The position numbers were made by a program, and so were the translations under genes. From Collimonas sp. PA-H2 (GTDB lineage: Bacteria; Pseudomonadota; Gammaproteobacteria; Burkholderiales; Burkholderiaceae_D), in contig NZ_PDBX01000001.1 in the NCBI RefSeq assembly GCF_002564105.1, forward strand, positions 4,712,001 to 4,776,000: a stretch of 64,000 bases of DNA, given 5' to 3'. Each line of letters opens with the position of its first letter. Positions within the stretch are counted from its first letter, which is position 1. Below the pieces are notes generated by a model. It saw only the letters and a list, made by a program, of their open reading frames with translations, was not told the origin of the DNA and made no database searches. Shown piece after piece: positions 1 to 8,319 of this stretch.

Positions 1-2654
1 AGGATGATGAACAGCGTATTGCCGGCGATCTTGTCCTGATAGGTGATTTCAGTCCACTCGTAGCTAATGCCGCGCGGCAGGGTCTCGGCTGCAATGCGTT
101 CTACCACGGCCTGGGCCTGGCCGGTGCTGTAGCCCGGCGCCGGGCCGCCGTTGACGTCGGCCGACGGGAAGGCGTTGTAGCGCACTGCCTGGTCAGGGCC
201 GTAGCTTTGCGTCATCTTCAGCAGCGAGGACAGCGGCACCATCTCGCCCTTGTCGTTGCGCGCCTTCAGCAAGCCGATATCCTCGGCATGGGCGCGGAAC
301 GGCGCATCCGCCTGGACCCGCACCTGGAAGGTGCGGCCGAACTTGTTGAAGTCGTTCACGTACAAGGAGCCCAGGTAGATCTGCAAGGTGTCGAACACCG
401 AAGGGATGGACACCCCCAGCTGCTGCGCGCGGACACGGTCGACGTCGGCGTACAGCTGCGGCACGTTGATCTGGAAGCTGGAGAACATGCCAGCCAGTTC
501 CGGCGCTTGGTGCGCTTTCGCCATGAAGGCTTGCAGGGCGTCGTTCAAGGCCTGGTTGCCCAGCGCGCCGCGGTCTTCGATCTGCAGCTTGAAGCCGCCG
601 ATGGTGCCCAGCCCTTGTACCGGCGGTGGCGGGAACACGGCGATGAAAGCGCCCTGGATCGCCGAGAATTTCTGGTTCAGCTGTTGTGCAATCGCCACGC
701 CGCTTTGATCGGCGCCGCGACGCTCGTCGAATGGCTTCAATGTGGTGAATACGATGCCGGAGTTCGGGCTGTTGACGAAGCCGTTGATCGACAGGCCAGG
801 GAAGGCCACGGCCGATTCCACGCCAGGCTGTTTCAGCGCGATCTCGGACATCTTGCGCATCACGTCCTCGGTGCGGTCGAGCGAGGCGGCATCAGGCAGC
901 TGGGCGAAGCCGACCAGGTACTGCTTGTCTTGCGCCGGGATGAAGCCGTTCGGCACGGTGTGGAACAGCAGCATGGTGAGGCCGATCAGCACCGCATACA
1001 CGCCGAGTGCGGCAGTCTTGCGTTTCAGGATGCCGGTCACGCCCTCGCCATACGAGGTCGAGCCACGATGGAAGACTCGGTTGAAAATCGAGAAGAAGCC
1101 GCCGAAGACACGGTCGATGGCTCGCTGGAAGCCGTCCTTCTTGGCGCCGTGGCCTTTCAGCAGCAGTGCGGCCAAGGCAGGCGAGAGGGTTAGCGAGTTG
1201 AACGCCGAGATCACGGTCGAGATGGCGATGGTCAGGGCGAACTGCTTGAAGAACTCACCGGTCAGGCCGCTGACGAAAGCCAAAGGCACGAACACCGCGC
1301 ACAGGGTCAGGGCGATCGCCACGATCGGTCCCGATACTTCGCGCATCGCTTTATAGGTAGCTTCCTTGGCGGACAAGCCGTTTTCGATATTGCGCTCGAC
1401 GTTTTCCACCACCACGATAGCGTCATCGACCACGATCCCGATCGCCAGCACCAGCCCGAACAGGCTCAGCGCATTGATCGAAAAGCCCAGGCCCATCATC
1501 ACTGCAAAAGTACCGATCACCGAGACCGGCACCGCCAGCAGCGGGATGATCGAGGCGCGCCAGGTTTGCAGGAAGATGATCACCACGATCACCACCAGCA
1601 GGATCGCTTCCAGCAGGGTATGCACCACGGCTTCGATCGAAGAGCGGACGAACTGGGTCGGATCGTAGACGATCTTGTAGTCGACGCCTTCCGGCATGTC
1701 TTTCTTCAGCTCGGCCATGGTGGCGCGCACGTTGTCGGAGATTTCCAGCGCGTTGGAGCCGGGTGCCTGGAAGATCGGAATTGCTACCGCCTGCTTGTTG
1801 TCCAGCAGCGAGCGCAAGGCGTATTCGCTGGCGCCCAGTTCGATGCGCGCCACGTCTTTCAGGTAGGTCACCACGCCGTCGGACGAGGTGCGGATCACGA
1901 TGTTGCCGAACTCTTCCTCATTGGCCAGGCGGCCGCGGGCGTTCACCGAGATCTGGTAGTTGACGCCAGGGACGGCAGGCGAGGCGCCGATCACGCCGGC
2001 GGCGACATTGACGTTCTGTTCGCGGATGGCGTTCACCACATCGGTGGCGGCCAGGCCGCGTTCAGCCACCTTGCGCGGATCGAGCCAGACCCGCATCGAA
2101 TAGTCGCCGGAACCGAACAGCTGGACCGAACCGATGCCGGGCAGGCGCGCCAGCCGATCCTTGACGTTCAGCACCGCGTAGTTGCGCAGATAGGCCATGT
2201 CATAGCGGTCGTTAGGCGACAGCAAGTGCACCACCATGGTCAGGTTGGGCGAGCTTTTGACGGTGGTCACGCCCAGCCGCTGCACCACGTCCGGCAAGCG
2301 CGGCAACGCCTGGTTGACGCGGTTCTGCACCAGTTGTTGCGCCAGGTCGGGCGAGGTGCCGAGCTTGAAGGTGATGGTCAGCGTCATCAGGCCGTCGGAA
2401 GTCGCTTGCGAAGACATGTAGAGCATGCCCTCGACGCCGTTGATCTGTTCTTCTATCGGCGTGGCGACGGTTTCCGCGATGGTTTGCGGATTGGCGCCCG
2501 GATACTGCGCCTTGACGATGACGGATGGCGGAATCACTTCCGGGTACTCGGAGATCGGCAGGCTGAGCATGGAAATCAGGCCGCCGATCAGGATGATTGC
2601 AGATAACACGCCGGCAAAAATCGGGCGGTCGATAAAGAATTTAGAAATATTCAT
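1..2654 (-). CDS. RND multidrug efflux permease (AcrB/MexB-type, HAE1), truncated by the window edge
   Basis: Inner-membrane proton-driven pump subunit of a tripartite drug efflux system. The start reads MNISKFFIDRPIFAGVL, the classic AcrB-type N-terminus with the first transmembrane helix. About 884 codons are visible without a stop, so the C-terminal part (roughly 150-170 residues for this family) lies outside the window. The motif VVDDAIVVVEN in transmembrane segment 4 carries the paired Asp residues of hydrophobe/amphiphile exporters, which separates it from the metal-type permease at the other end of the window. It follows the adaptor gene with a 60-bp gap on the same strand and is therefore in one operon. 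An outer-membrane channel gene may follow outside the window. Substrate cannot be told from sequence. Confidence 0.95.
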   Translation of the reverse strand, partial: MNISKFFIDRPIFAGVLSAIILIGGLISMLSLPISEYPEVIPPSVIVKAQYPGANPQTIAETVATPIEEQINGVEGMLYMSSQATSDGLMTLTITFKLGTSPDLAQQLVQNRVNQALPRLPDVVQRLGVTTVKSSPNLTMVVHLLSPNDRYDMAYLRNYAVLNVKDRLARLPGIGSVQLFGSGDYSMRVWLDPRKVAERGLAATDVVNAIREQNVNVAAGVIGASPAVPGVNYQISVNARGRLANEEEFGNIVIRTSSDGVVTYLKDVARIELGASEYALRSLLDNKQAVAIPIFQAPGSNALEISDNVRATMAELKKDMPEGVDYKIVYDPTQFVRSSIEAVVHTLLEAILLVVIVVIIFLQTWRASIIPLLAVPVSVIGTFAVMMGLGFSINALSLFGLVLAIGIVVDDAIVVVENVERNIENGLSAKEATYKAMREVSGPIVAIALTLCAVFVPLAFVSGLTGEFFKQFALTIAISTVISAFNSLTLSPALAALLLKGHGAKKDGFQRAIDRVFGGFFSIFNRVFHRGSTSYGEGVTGILKRKTAALGVYAVLIGLTMLLFHTVPNGFIPAQDKQYLVGFAQLPDAASLDRTEDVMRKMSEIALKQPGVESAVAFPGLSINGFVNSPNSGIVFTTLKPFDERRGADQSGVAIAQQLNQKFSAIQGAFIAVFPPPPVQGLGTIGGFKLQIEDRGALGNQALNDALQAFMAKAHQAPELAGMFSSFQINVPQLYADVDRVRAQQLGVSIPSVFDTLQIYLGSLYVNDFNKFGRTFQVRVQADAPFRAHAEDIGLLKARNDKGEMVPLSSLLKMTQSYGPDQAVRYNAFPSADVNGGPAPGYSTGQAQAVVERIAAETLPRGISYEWTEITYQDKIAGNTLFII

Positions 2655-2714
2655 GGTATTGAGCTCTGCTGTGTTTTGGCGTCGTTGCGATGTGAATCGT
2701 CGTCGGCGTCCTTG

Positions 2715-3926
2715 TTATTTAGCTGCAGCCACGGCCAGTGCATTCTTCGCTGGCGCGAGCTGTTCACCGTCCATGGCCACCGTCACCGGTGTGACTGTGT
2801 CGTTCGGCCGGATCCGCTGCAGGCCGTTGACGACAATCCGTTCATCTTTCTTGAGGCCGGAGCGGACTATCCGCAGACCGTCGACGATCGGGCCCAGCTT
2901 GATGGTGCGATAGGTGACCTTGTTGTCGGCGCCCAGCACCATGACGTATTTCTTGTCCTGGTCGGTGCCGACCGCCTTGTCGTCGATCAGCACGGCGGTC
3001 TCGGCTGCCGCGCCGCCGGTGCGCACGCGCGCGTACATGCCGGGCGTCAGGGTGCCGTTTGTGTTATCGAACACTGCGCGCACCCGCATCGTGCCGGAAG
3101 CGGTATCGAGACGGTTGTCGAAAGCCTTGATCTGGCCCTGGTGCGGATAGCCTTCTTCACTGGCCAGGCCAATGGACACTGGCAGGTTCTTGACGCCGGA
3201 ATTGCCGACCGCGCCGTTGGCGGCGTAGCGGATATAGGTCTGCTCATCGACTTCAAAGTTGACGTATACCGGCGATACCGACACCACGGTGGTCAGGGCA
3301 GGGGAGCTGACGCCGGCCCCGACCAAGTTGCCGACCGTGATCTCGGCACGCGAGACGCGGCCGCTGACCGGCGCCGTGATCGCTGTGTATTGCAGGTTCA
3401 GGCGCGCGCTCAGCACTGCCGCTTCTGCCGCCTTCAGGCTGGCGTCGGCTTCCAGCAGGGCGTTGTTGCGCTGGTCCAGTTCACGCTGCGCTACCGCGTG
3501 TTCTTCGATCAGGCGGCTGGTGCGCGCCAGTTCGGTCTTGGCCAACGACAAGCCGGCCTGGGCGCCAGCCTGGGTCGCCACCGCACGCGCCAGTTCGGCT
3601 TGATAAGGGCGCGGGTCGATGGTGAACAGCAAATCGCCTTTCTTGACCAGCTGGCCTTCCTGGAAGTGCACGGCGTCGATGGTGCCGGAGATACGCGGGC
3701 GTATTTCTACGCGCTCGATGGCTTCCACCCGTCCGGAAAAATCATCCCATTCGGTGACCGATTTTTCCAGCACCGAGGCTACCGAAACCGATGCCGCTGC
3801 CTGCGGCGGGCTGGCCGGCTTGGCGGCGCGGCTAGAGAGGGCGAAGCTGCCGGCAGCGGCGAGGATGACGATGCCGACGGCGATGGCAATGGCTTTGCGG
3901 GAAAATAATGGTGTCGAAGTGTGCAT
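2715..3926 (-). CDS. RND efflux periplasmic adaptor (AcrA/MexA-type membrane fusion protein)
   Basis: Periplasmic adaptor linking the permease to an outer-membrane channel; 403 residues. The chosen ATG at 3926 gives MHTSTPLFSRKAIAIAV, a short basic tail and a hydrophobic segment (signal or anchor), and is preceded by an AGGGG-type ribosome site. An in-frame start 64 codons upstream has no comparable support. The body shows the usual order: biotinyl-lipoyl-like strand (IRPRISGTIDAVHFQEGQLVKKGD), an alpha-helical hairpin (about 105-170), a second lipoyl half (ITAPVSGRVSRAEITVG) and beta-barrel and membrane-proximal domains. First gene of the efflux operon, divergent from a TetR regulator. Confidence 0.94.
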   Translation of the reverse strand: MHTSTPLFSRKAIAIAVGIVILAAAGSFALSSRAAKPASPPQAAASVSVASVLEKSVTEWDDFSGRVEAIERVEIRPRISGTIDAVHFQEGQLVKKGDLLFTIDPRPYQAELARAVATQAGAQAGLSLAKTELARTSRLIEEHAVAQRELDQRNNALLEADASLKAAEAAVLSARLNLQYTAITAPVSGRVSRAEITVGNLVGAGVSSPALTTVVSVSPVYVNFEVDEQTYIRYAANGAVGNSGVKNLPVSIGLASEEGYPHQGQIKAFDNRLDTASGTMRVRAVFDNTNGTLTPGMYARVRTGGAAAETAVLIDDKAVGTDQDKKYVMVLGADNKVTYRTIKLGPIVDGLRIVRSGLKKDERIVVNGLQRIRPNDTVTPVTVAMDGEQLAPAKNALAVAAAK

Positions 3927-4375
3927 TTGGGACCCCTGATAACGAGAAACGAGACGAAATGAAATAAATTGCAAAAAAGAAAGCTGGTAAAGAAAGCTGG
4001 CAAGGTGAGCCGCGATTTGGAAGTAATAGCTTGCTTGGCTGTTACTGCTGTTCCGGCCGGGTTCGGGAAGAGGTGTTTTGGGAAAACAGATCAAATTGCT
4101 GCAAATCACGATTAGCAATATAGAGGTGGCGAGGCATCGGCCGATAGCCGCTTACTGCACACTTCTTGTCTGATCCTCCAAATCCATCCTGTCATCTCTG
4201 CCCAAAGGCAAAAAGCGGCCGGTCAATACGCCAAACTTGATTCTGTGAGACACTAAAATTTCCATATGGCCACATCTAGGGCCGGATAATTACAATTCAA
4301 TAGCGATCACTACGAATTAGAGTGTGACTCTAGCGGGGTTGTTTTCCGCTGTCAAGTGGTTTAATATCGATCACT
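3927..4375. promoter_or_regulatory. Divergent control region between efflux operon and TetR gene, with candidate operators
   Basis: 449 bp with no gene. Two kinds of candidate operator are visible. A perfect inverted repeat TAGAGT-GTG-ACTCTA lies at 4318-4332. A direct repeat CGATCACTA occurs at 4304-4312 and 4368-4376, the second copy touching the regulator's start codon, which would suit autoregulation. TetR proteins usually bind 14-20 bp palindromes in exactly this divergent position; which of the two is the real site is inference. No other structure was seen in the remaining, AT-richer part near 4230-4300. Confidence 0.5.
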
Positions 4376-4999
4376 ATGGAAATGACACAAATCAAGCCGC
4401 GCAAGAAGCCCGGCCGCCCTTTATCCTTCGATAGGGAGCAAGCGCTGGAAAGCGCGATGCTGGTTTTCTGGCGCTACGGCTACGAGGCGACCTCGCTCAA
4501 CGATCTCACCAGCGCCATGGGAATCACCCCGCCCAGCCTGTACACGGCTTTCGGCGACAAGGAACGCCTGTTCCTGGAAGCGGTGAAATACTATCTGCAG
4601 AAGAAACCCTGCTTTTTCGCCTCGATCGCGGCCGAAGCCCTGACCGCCAAGGAAAGCATCCGCAGCTACCTGGAAGTGATCGCCATCTCGCAAAGCGACC
4701 CTAATCAGCCACTCGGTTGCATGGTGGTCACCTCGGCCACCAATTGCACCGCGGCGTCGTCCCATGTGCAGGAAGTGCTGGCGGATTACCGCATGCAGAT
4801 GGAGAGCGGCATCAAGGTGCGCCTGGATCGCGGCATCAGCGAAGGCGACCTGGGGGCCGATACCGATACCGCCGCGCTGGCCAGCTTTTTCGTGACCGTC
4901 ATCCACGGCATGTCGACCCAGGCGCGCGACAACGCCAGCCGCGAGAAGCTGCTGGCGATCGGCGCGCAGGCGATGCGCGCCTGGCCGGATCCGGCTTGA
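4376..4999 (+). CDS. TetR/AcrR-family transcriptional regulator of the adjacent efflux operon
   Basis: 207 residues. N-terminal TetR helix-turn-helix at about residues 15-62: the pattern ALESAMLVFWRYGYEATSL followed by LTSAMGITPPSLYTAFGDKE is the standard TetR N-terminus. The C-terminal part (about 80-200) is a helical ligand-binding domain with conserved-looking cysteine and threonine residues (GCMVVTSATNC). It lies divergently from the adaptor/permease operon, which implies a drug-responsive repressor of that operon (inference from context). Two close ATG codons (4376 and 4382) are possible; neither has a good ribosome site. Confidence 0.92.
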   Translation: MEMTQIKPRKKPGRPLSFDREQALESAMLVFWRYGYEATSLNDLTSAMGITPPSLYTAFGDKERLFLEAVKYYLQKKPCFFASIAAEALTAKESIRSYLEVIAISQSDPNQPLGCMVVTSATNCTAASSHVQEVLADYRMQMESGIKVRLDRGISEGDLGADTDTAALASFFVTVIHGMSTQARDNASREKLLAIGAQAMRAWPDPA

Positions 5000-5381
5000 G
5001 CGCGGTCCGCACCAGATTTTGACTGCAGACTCAGTACTTTTCCTTCCATCCGGTCATGGCTTTGCCTGGCAGGACATCGCTGCGCTACGCGTAGCGTCAT
5101 CAGCCCTGGCGGCCCCGCCAGCGGCATTTCTTCCCACCTCGAATTGAATCCTGATCTTGCGGCCGATGCTGGCGGCAGCACGCGCTGACATGACGCTTGC
5201 ATTTTCAGAAAAATCCTACATTAATTGATACGACGGGTGGCTAGAATGATAAGCCTGGGTCTCAGTCGTATCGCTATGCAGTTTGTTTCCTTGGCGGCAG
5301 AACTAGTCGCTATCGACGGCAGATTGACGCGGCCACGAGAAGAGGCGTTTGGCGCAAGCAAGAATTTTTCTAGAGGTTGTC
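5000..5381. other. Intergenic region with short inverted repeats, no gene seen
   Basis: 382 bp without a convincing coding region. Visible structure: the 14-bp palindrome CGCTACGCGTAGCG at 5083-5096, and an inverted repeat GATACGAC (5227-5234) / GTCGTATC (5265-5272) that could form an interrupted cruciform just upstream of the transposase-like gene. No terminator with a T-tract was found after the TetR gene. Confidence 0.5.
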
Positions 5382-5858
5382 ATGATGAATCAGGTACAGA
5401 GACATGAAATCAAACTTCGGGATGATCAATGGCAAAAGCTGGAGCCGCTGCTGACCGGCAAGCCGAACGACCCCGGCGCCCGCGCAAAAAACAACCGGCT
5501 GTTCATCGAAGCGGTGCTCTGGATCGTGCTGAACAAAAGCCTGTGGCGTCATCTGCCGCAGCAGTTTGGCAATTCGAGTACGGTGTACATGCGCTTCCGG
5601 CGCTGGACCGAATGCGATTTCTGGCGCCAGCTGACGCGCAGCAAGCTGGAAGACGAAGAGCTGGTGCAGATGCTGGAACAGATTGTCGAGTACGGCGATA
5701 TGTATACGCAGCGCATCGAACAGCGTCTGGTAAGAAAAGCCCAGAAGACCATTTATAAATCGGCCATCAGTGCAGCCAAGGCCATCAAGCCGATCCGGCG
5801 CGCGCAGCTTGCGTCGGACGAATCGACCTTGCATTGGGTCGGGCTGGTGACGCCGTAG
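5382..5858 (+). CDS. Transposase-derived protein: IS5/IS402-type N-terminal domain (DUF4096) without a DDE domain
   Basis: 158 residues. Residues about 8-85 match the helical N-terminal domain of IS5-family transposases: LRDDQWQKLEPLL, then NNRLFIEAVLWIVLNKSLWRHLP, then VYMRFRRWTECDFWRQL. In intact transposases this domain is followed by a DDE catalytic domain. Here about 70 residues follow that are charged and helical (LEDEELVQMLEQIVEYG and an RRAQLASDES stretch) and end in a normal stop. The reading frame is open and has a ribosome site (AGAGG at 5372-5376), with ATG at 5382 or 5385. No terminal inverted repeats were found around it. It may be a domesticated DNA-binding protein or a decayed insertion sequence; the intact frame favours domestication. 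Confidence 0.7.
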   Translation: MMNQVQRHEIKLRDDQWQKLEPLLTGKPNDPGARAKNNRLFIEAVLWIVLNKSLWRHLPQQFGNSSTVYMRFRRWTECDFWRQLTRSKLEDEELVQMLEQIVEYGDMYTQRIEQRLVRKAQKTIYKSAISAAKAIKPIRRAQLASDESTLHWVGLVTP

Positions 5859-6013
5859 AAACCGCTCAAGACTGGCGCGGATGCTGGTTTTTGGGGTGAT
5901 GCGGTCTTGGATTTGGTAGCTTGAAACGGGCTTCCGCAAGGCCGGAAACAACATCACTTTTCGGCCTCGATAGAAATTTACACGAAGAACTAGTAAAAAT
6001 AATAAACAGCAGC

Positions 6014-6019
6014 TATAAT
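6014..6019 (+). promoter_or_regulatory. Probable -10 box of the tRNA-Lys promoter
   Basis: TATAAT lies 12 bp before the tRNA and is followed by a C-rich discriminator, as is common for stable RNA genes. The -35 region is not a good match to consensus, so only the -10 is proposed. Confidence 0.45.
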
Positions 6020-6031
6020 TCGTCCCCTGTT

Positions 6032-6107
6032 GGGGCGTTAGCTCAGCTGGTAGAGCAGCGGACTCTTAATCCGTAGGTCGTGTGTTCGAATCACACACGC
6101 CCCACCA
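6032..6107 (+). tRNA. tRNA-Lys (anticodon CTT)
   Basis: 76 nt that fold as a complete tRNA. The acceptor stem pairs GGGGCGT with ACGCCCC. The D arm is GCTC-loop-GAGC. The anticodon stem GCGGA/TCCGT encloses the loop CTCTTAA with anticodon CTT. The T arm is GTGTG-TTCGAAT-CACAC, and the 3' end carries an encoded CCA. One G-T pair closes the outer end of the anticodon stem. No integration scar or attachment-site duplication was seen at its 3' end. Confidence 0.97.
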
Positions 6108-6117
6108 ACAGAACACG

Positions 6118-6149
6118 AGGGCTACATAGGTTTCTATGTAGCCCTTTTC
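6118..6149 (+). terminator. Intrinsic terminator of tRNA-Lys
   Basis: A 12-bp perfect stem (AGGGCTACATAG / CTATGTAGCCCT) with loop GTTT is followed by a T-rich tail, 10 bp after the tRNA. Confidence 0.9.
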
Positions 6150-6307
6150 TTATTGTGGCGGGGATTTTTGACCAATCCTCCCAATTACCTCCCTAAGTGA
6201 CCTCGTCGCAAGATGAGCGTATCGCTTGTGCCGCTTGGCGACTTATGCCCAAGCATTGCGTCAACCGTGTACAAATCGATCCTTCGTTAATTATTGAGCC
6301 GGCCGTG

Positions 6308-7504
6308 CTACCCAAGGACCGATGGCTGCATTACATACTGGCTGCACATCTCGATATCGTGTTCCGATACGCCTTCTTGCGCAAATGCATTCCGCCAATC
6401 ACGGACCTGCACCAGGATTTCGGCAACCGTATTCTGCGCAGCTTCCTTCTTCAGCAGAAATCTCTTACTTGCAGAAAGAACGTTGGATAGTGTAGGCGCA
6501 TGGCCATCGTCGCCGATCCGCAGCTGTTGATATCCAAGGCCTTGAAGCTGTGGCTGGATATCATAGGCCGGTGCTAGCTGCCACTGTTTTTCCTTGAACA
6601 GGAACGCATGGTTCTTTTCATGATCGTCGGTATTTTCCAGGCAGACGTTCAGCGCCATGCGTCGAAACAGTTCATGGCAATCTTCTTGCGGTGATTTTGA
6701 TAAGCGGCGCGCCAGGTCGGCGATATCCGCGTATCCCATATCGTTTTCGCTCACGCCTTCGGCTATCAGCATGGTCCTGGCGCTGGCAAAATGCAGCCGG
6801 CTATCGCCTTCCCGATCGAATCGCTTCACCAGCAGTATGTTGCGTCCGCCGATTTGCACCAGGGACGATTCGGGAACGCGAATGCCGCAGCGTGCAGCCA
6901 GGCGCAAGCTGGCGTGCTCAAGGGCGCAAACATCGGCTTCATCGCTTTCGGCGGGGAATTTAGCTAACCAGTCTTCATTATTGTGCTTGATGATGGCTTT
7001 CGGACGCGCGCCCCCGGCGCTTGCGCCTGGACGCAGCAGGCGGCTCATGGCCTCGTCGATCGGCTTCTGGTTCTCCAGCGCCTTGGCGGCGCGTATCAGC
7101 CCCGGTAAATCGGCAGTATGGAAGGCCTGCTCTTCTGCTACCAGGTATTCCTCGCGCGACCTTGAGAAGCCTAGTGCGCCGATACGGTCTTCGCCAGCCA
7201 GCTCCAGGTATTCCAGATGGGAACGCCGGCGTGGATTGAATATTTTGTTGATCACCGCTTGTCCCCATCGATCCGGGCCGGCGTCTTCAAAAATAGGGTG
7301 GATTTCCTGGCTCGCCGGCGGCTCCATGATCCCCGATCTCAGTGGCATGTCTGGGGATAGCGCGAAGGACTGCGGATGCCGCAGCCAGGCCTCCTCGTAC
7401 GAGAAAAGGCAACGCCGGCCGCGCAGCAGCTCCAGCTTCCCGCAAAGCACCGGCTTTTGGCTGTGTTCAGGGTAAATCCACACGTACAGGATGTCGTCGT
7501 TCAT
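6308..7504 (-). CDS. HipA-like Ser/Thr kinase toxin
   Basis: 398-residue toxin of the HipBA type. Family members phosphorylate translation-related proteins (glutamyl-tRNA synthetase in E. coli HipA) and cause growth arrest; the target here is unknown. An N-terminal HipA_N domain (about 5-115) precedes the kinase core. The glycine-rich loop GGARPKAII is at 164-172, the probable ATP-binding lysine is in LAKFP at 182, the catalytic loop NTDDHEKNH is at 291-299, and the metal-binding PAYDI is at 312-316. All key residues look intact. The start overlaps the antitoxin stop by 4 bp, so the two are translationally coupled. Confidence 0.9.
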   Translation of the reverse strand: MNDDILYVWIYPEHSQKPVLCGKLELLRGRRCLFSYEEAWLRHPQSFALSPDMPLRSGIMEPPASQEIHPIFEDAGPDRWGQAVINKIFNPRRRSHLEYLELAGEDRIGALGFSRSREEYLVAEEQAFHTADLPGLIRAAKALENQKPIDEAMSRLLRPGASAGGARPKAIIKHNNEDWLAKFPAESDEADVCALEHASLRLAARCGIRVPESSLVQIGGRNILLVKRFDREGDSRLHFASARTMLIAEGVSENDMGYADIADLARRLSKSPQEDCHELFRRMALNVCLENTDDHEKNHAFLFKEKQWQLAPAYDIQPQLQGLGYQQLRIGDDGHAPTLSNVLSASKRFLLKKEAAQNTVAEILVQVRDWRNAFAQEGVSEHDIEMCSQYVMQPSVLG

Positions 7505-7830
7505 GCAGCTACCTTTTTGCCCTTTTTAATGCTTCGCAGTTCTTGCAACAGCGCCATTTCATCCGCTTCGGGATTGGCCAGCTCGCCCAGAAAATGGACG
7601 CCGCCGAGCGCCCACAGTGCAGTCGCATATGCCCCCATCGATACAGAAGGGTCGCCGGCCTCGACGCGGCGTAGCGTCGGAATCGATACCTGGATCCTGC
7701 TGGCAAACGATGCAAGGGATTCCTTGCGACGTTTGCGTGCAATATGAATATGCTCCCCAAACGAGCGCAGATTGCGCTCGACTGCAGCTGGTAGCATGAT
7801 TTTGGCATTTGAATTCTTTGACATGAACAT
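7501..7830 (-). CDS. HipB-like XRE-family antitoxin
   Basis: 109 residues (107 if the second ATG at 7824 is used). The helix-turn-helix spans about 20-75: LRSFGEHIHIARKRRKESL, then ASRIQVSIPTLRRVEAGDPSVS, typical Cro/C1 form. The basic C-terminal tail ends KKGKKVAA. The gene precedes and overlaps the HipA-like kinase. A palindrome at 7826-7868 covers the first ATG and sits just upstream of the second, which fits autorepression and hints that 7824 may be the true start. Neither start has a clear ribosome site, so initiation may be weak or leaderless. Confidence 0.88.
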   Translation of the reverse strand: MFMSKNSNAKIMLPAAVERNLRSFGEHIHIARKRRKESLASFASRIQVSIPTLRRVEAGDPSVSMGAYATALWALGGVHFLGELANPEADEMALLQELRSIKKGKKVAA

Positions 7831-7868
7831 ATAATTACAAATATTGGCAATTTATGCAAATATATGTT
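7826..7868. promoter_or_regulatory. Palindromic candidate operator of the hipBA-like operon
   Basis: A 43-bp imperfect palindrome: outer arms AACATATA (7826-7833) and TATATGTT (7861-7868) are exact inverted repeats, and the interior is also largely symmetric around ATTGG/CCAAT-like bases. Position over the antitoxin start and strong AT bias fit an autoregulatory HipB operator plus promoter. Binding itself is inferred. Confidence 0.65.
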
Positions 7869-8319
7869 CTGTTTTGTGGTTTTGTAGTTGCTTTTGGGAA
7901 CTGCTGTTATTTGCTGCGCCGGCAAAAGCCCTATCCACTAAAGCCAGCCTGTGGCCGGGTGGTTCCATCGGCCCGTTGCAGTCCGTTGAGAAATCCACCG
8001 TCAATCTTGCTTCGCAAACGGCAGGATTGACGGTGGATTTTTTTTGATCCATCCGGAATCCCGATAGGCAGCGGAGCGCCGCCGCGATTTCATGATGCGG
8101 CGATAAGCTGTTGATTTTTTTGATGGAATAAGTAGACATATGGCGGCAGGCAAAAGTACACTGCGTTGCTTTCGGGTAATGTTTGGCCGTCAATGTGCCG
8201 GCCATCGGAATGCTGGCGTATTGCAAGGCTAGCGGCTGTATGCGCCGGCGGTTTTGACCTCGCTGCCGTGAAAACCCGCGCCACTGACAACTTCGATCAA
8301 TCCTCTACGCCAAACCGCA
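7831..8319. other. 489-bp non-coding stretch holding the hip operator and an orphan terminator
   Basis: Between the antitoxin and the acyltransferase gene I see no convincing coding region. It holds the palindromic operator at its left end and a strong plus-strand terminator hairpin at 7991-8046. The remainder (8047-8319) shows nothing distinctive. Confidence 0.6.
7991..8046 (+). terminator. Strong intrinsic terminator with no plus-strand gene before it
   Basis: A perfect 16-bp stem, AAATCCACCGTCAATC (7991-8006) with GATTGACGGTGGATTT (8025-8040), an 18-nt loop, and an unbroken T-tract to 8046. The only plus-strand gene upstream is the tRNA, which already has its own terminator nearly 1.9 kb earlier. 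The hairpin may end an unannotated small transcript starting near 7870-7980. Confidence 0.75.

Noticed and set aside
207..1193. Long plus-strand frame within the drug-efflux permease region
   Set aside because: It is antisense to a clear AcrB-type permease on the minus strand, and its composition is that of a shadow frame.
5225..5407. Short 60-codon frame before the transposase-like gene
   Set aside because: No ribosome site, no recognisable protein pattern, and it overlaps the ribosome site of the next gene.
7844..8047. 67-codon frame running into the orphan terminator
   Set aside because: No ribosome site; the last codons are part of the terminator stem. A non-coding RNA is a better explanation.
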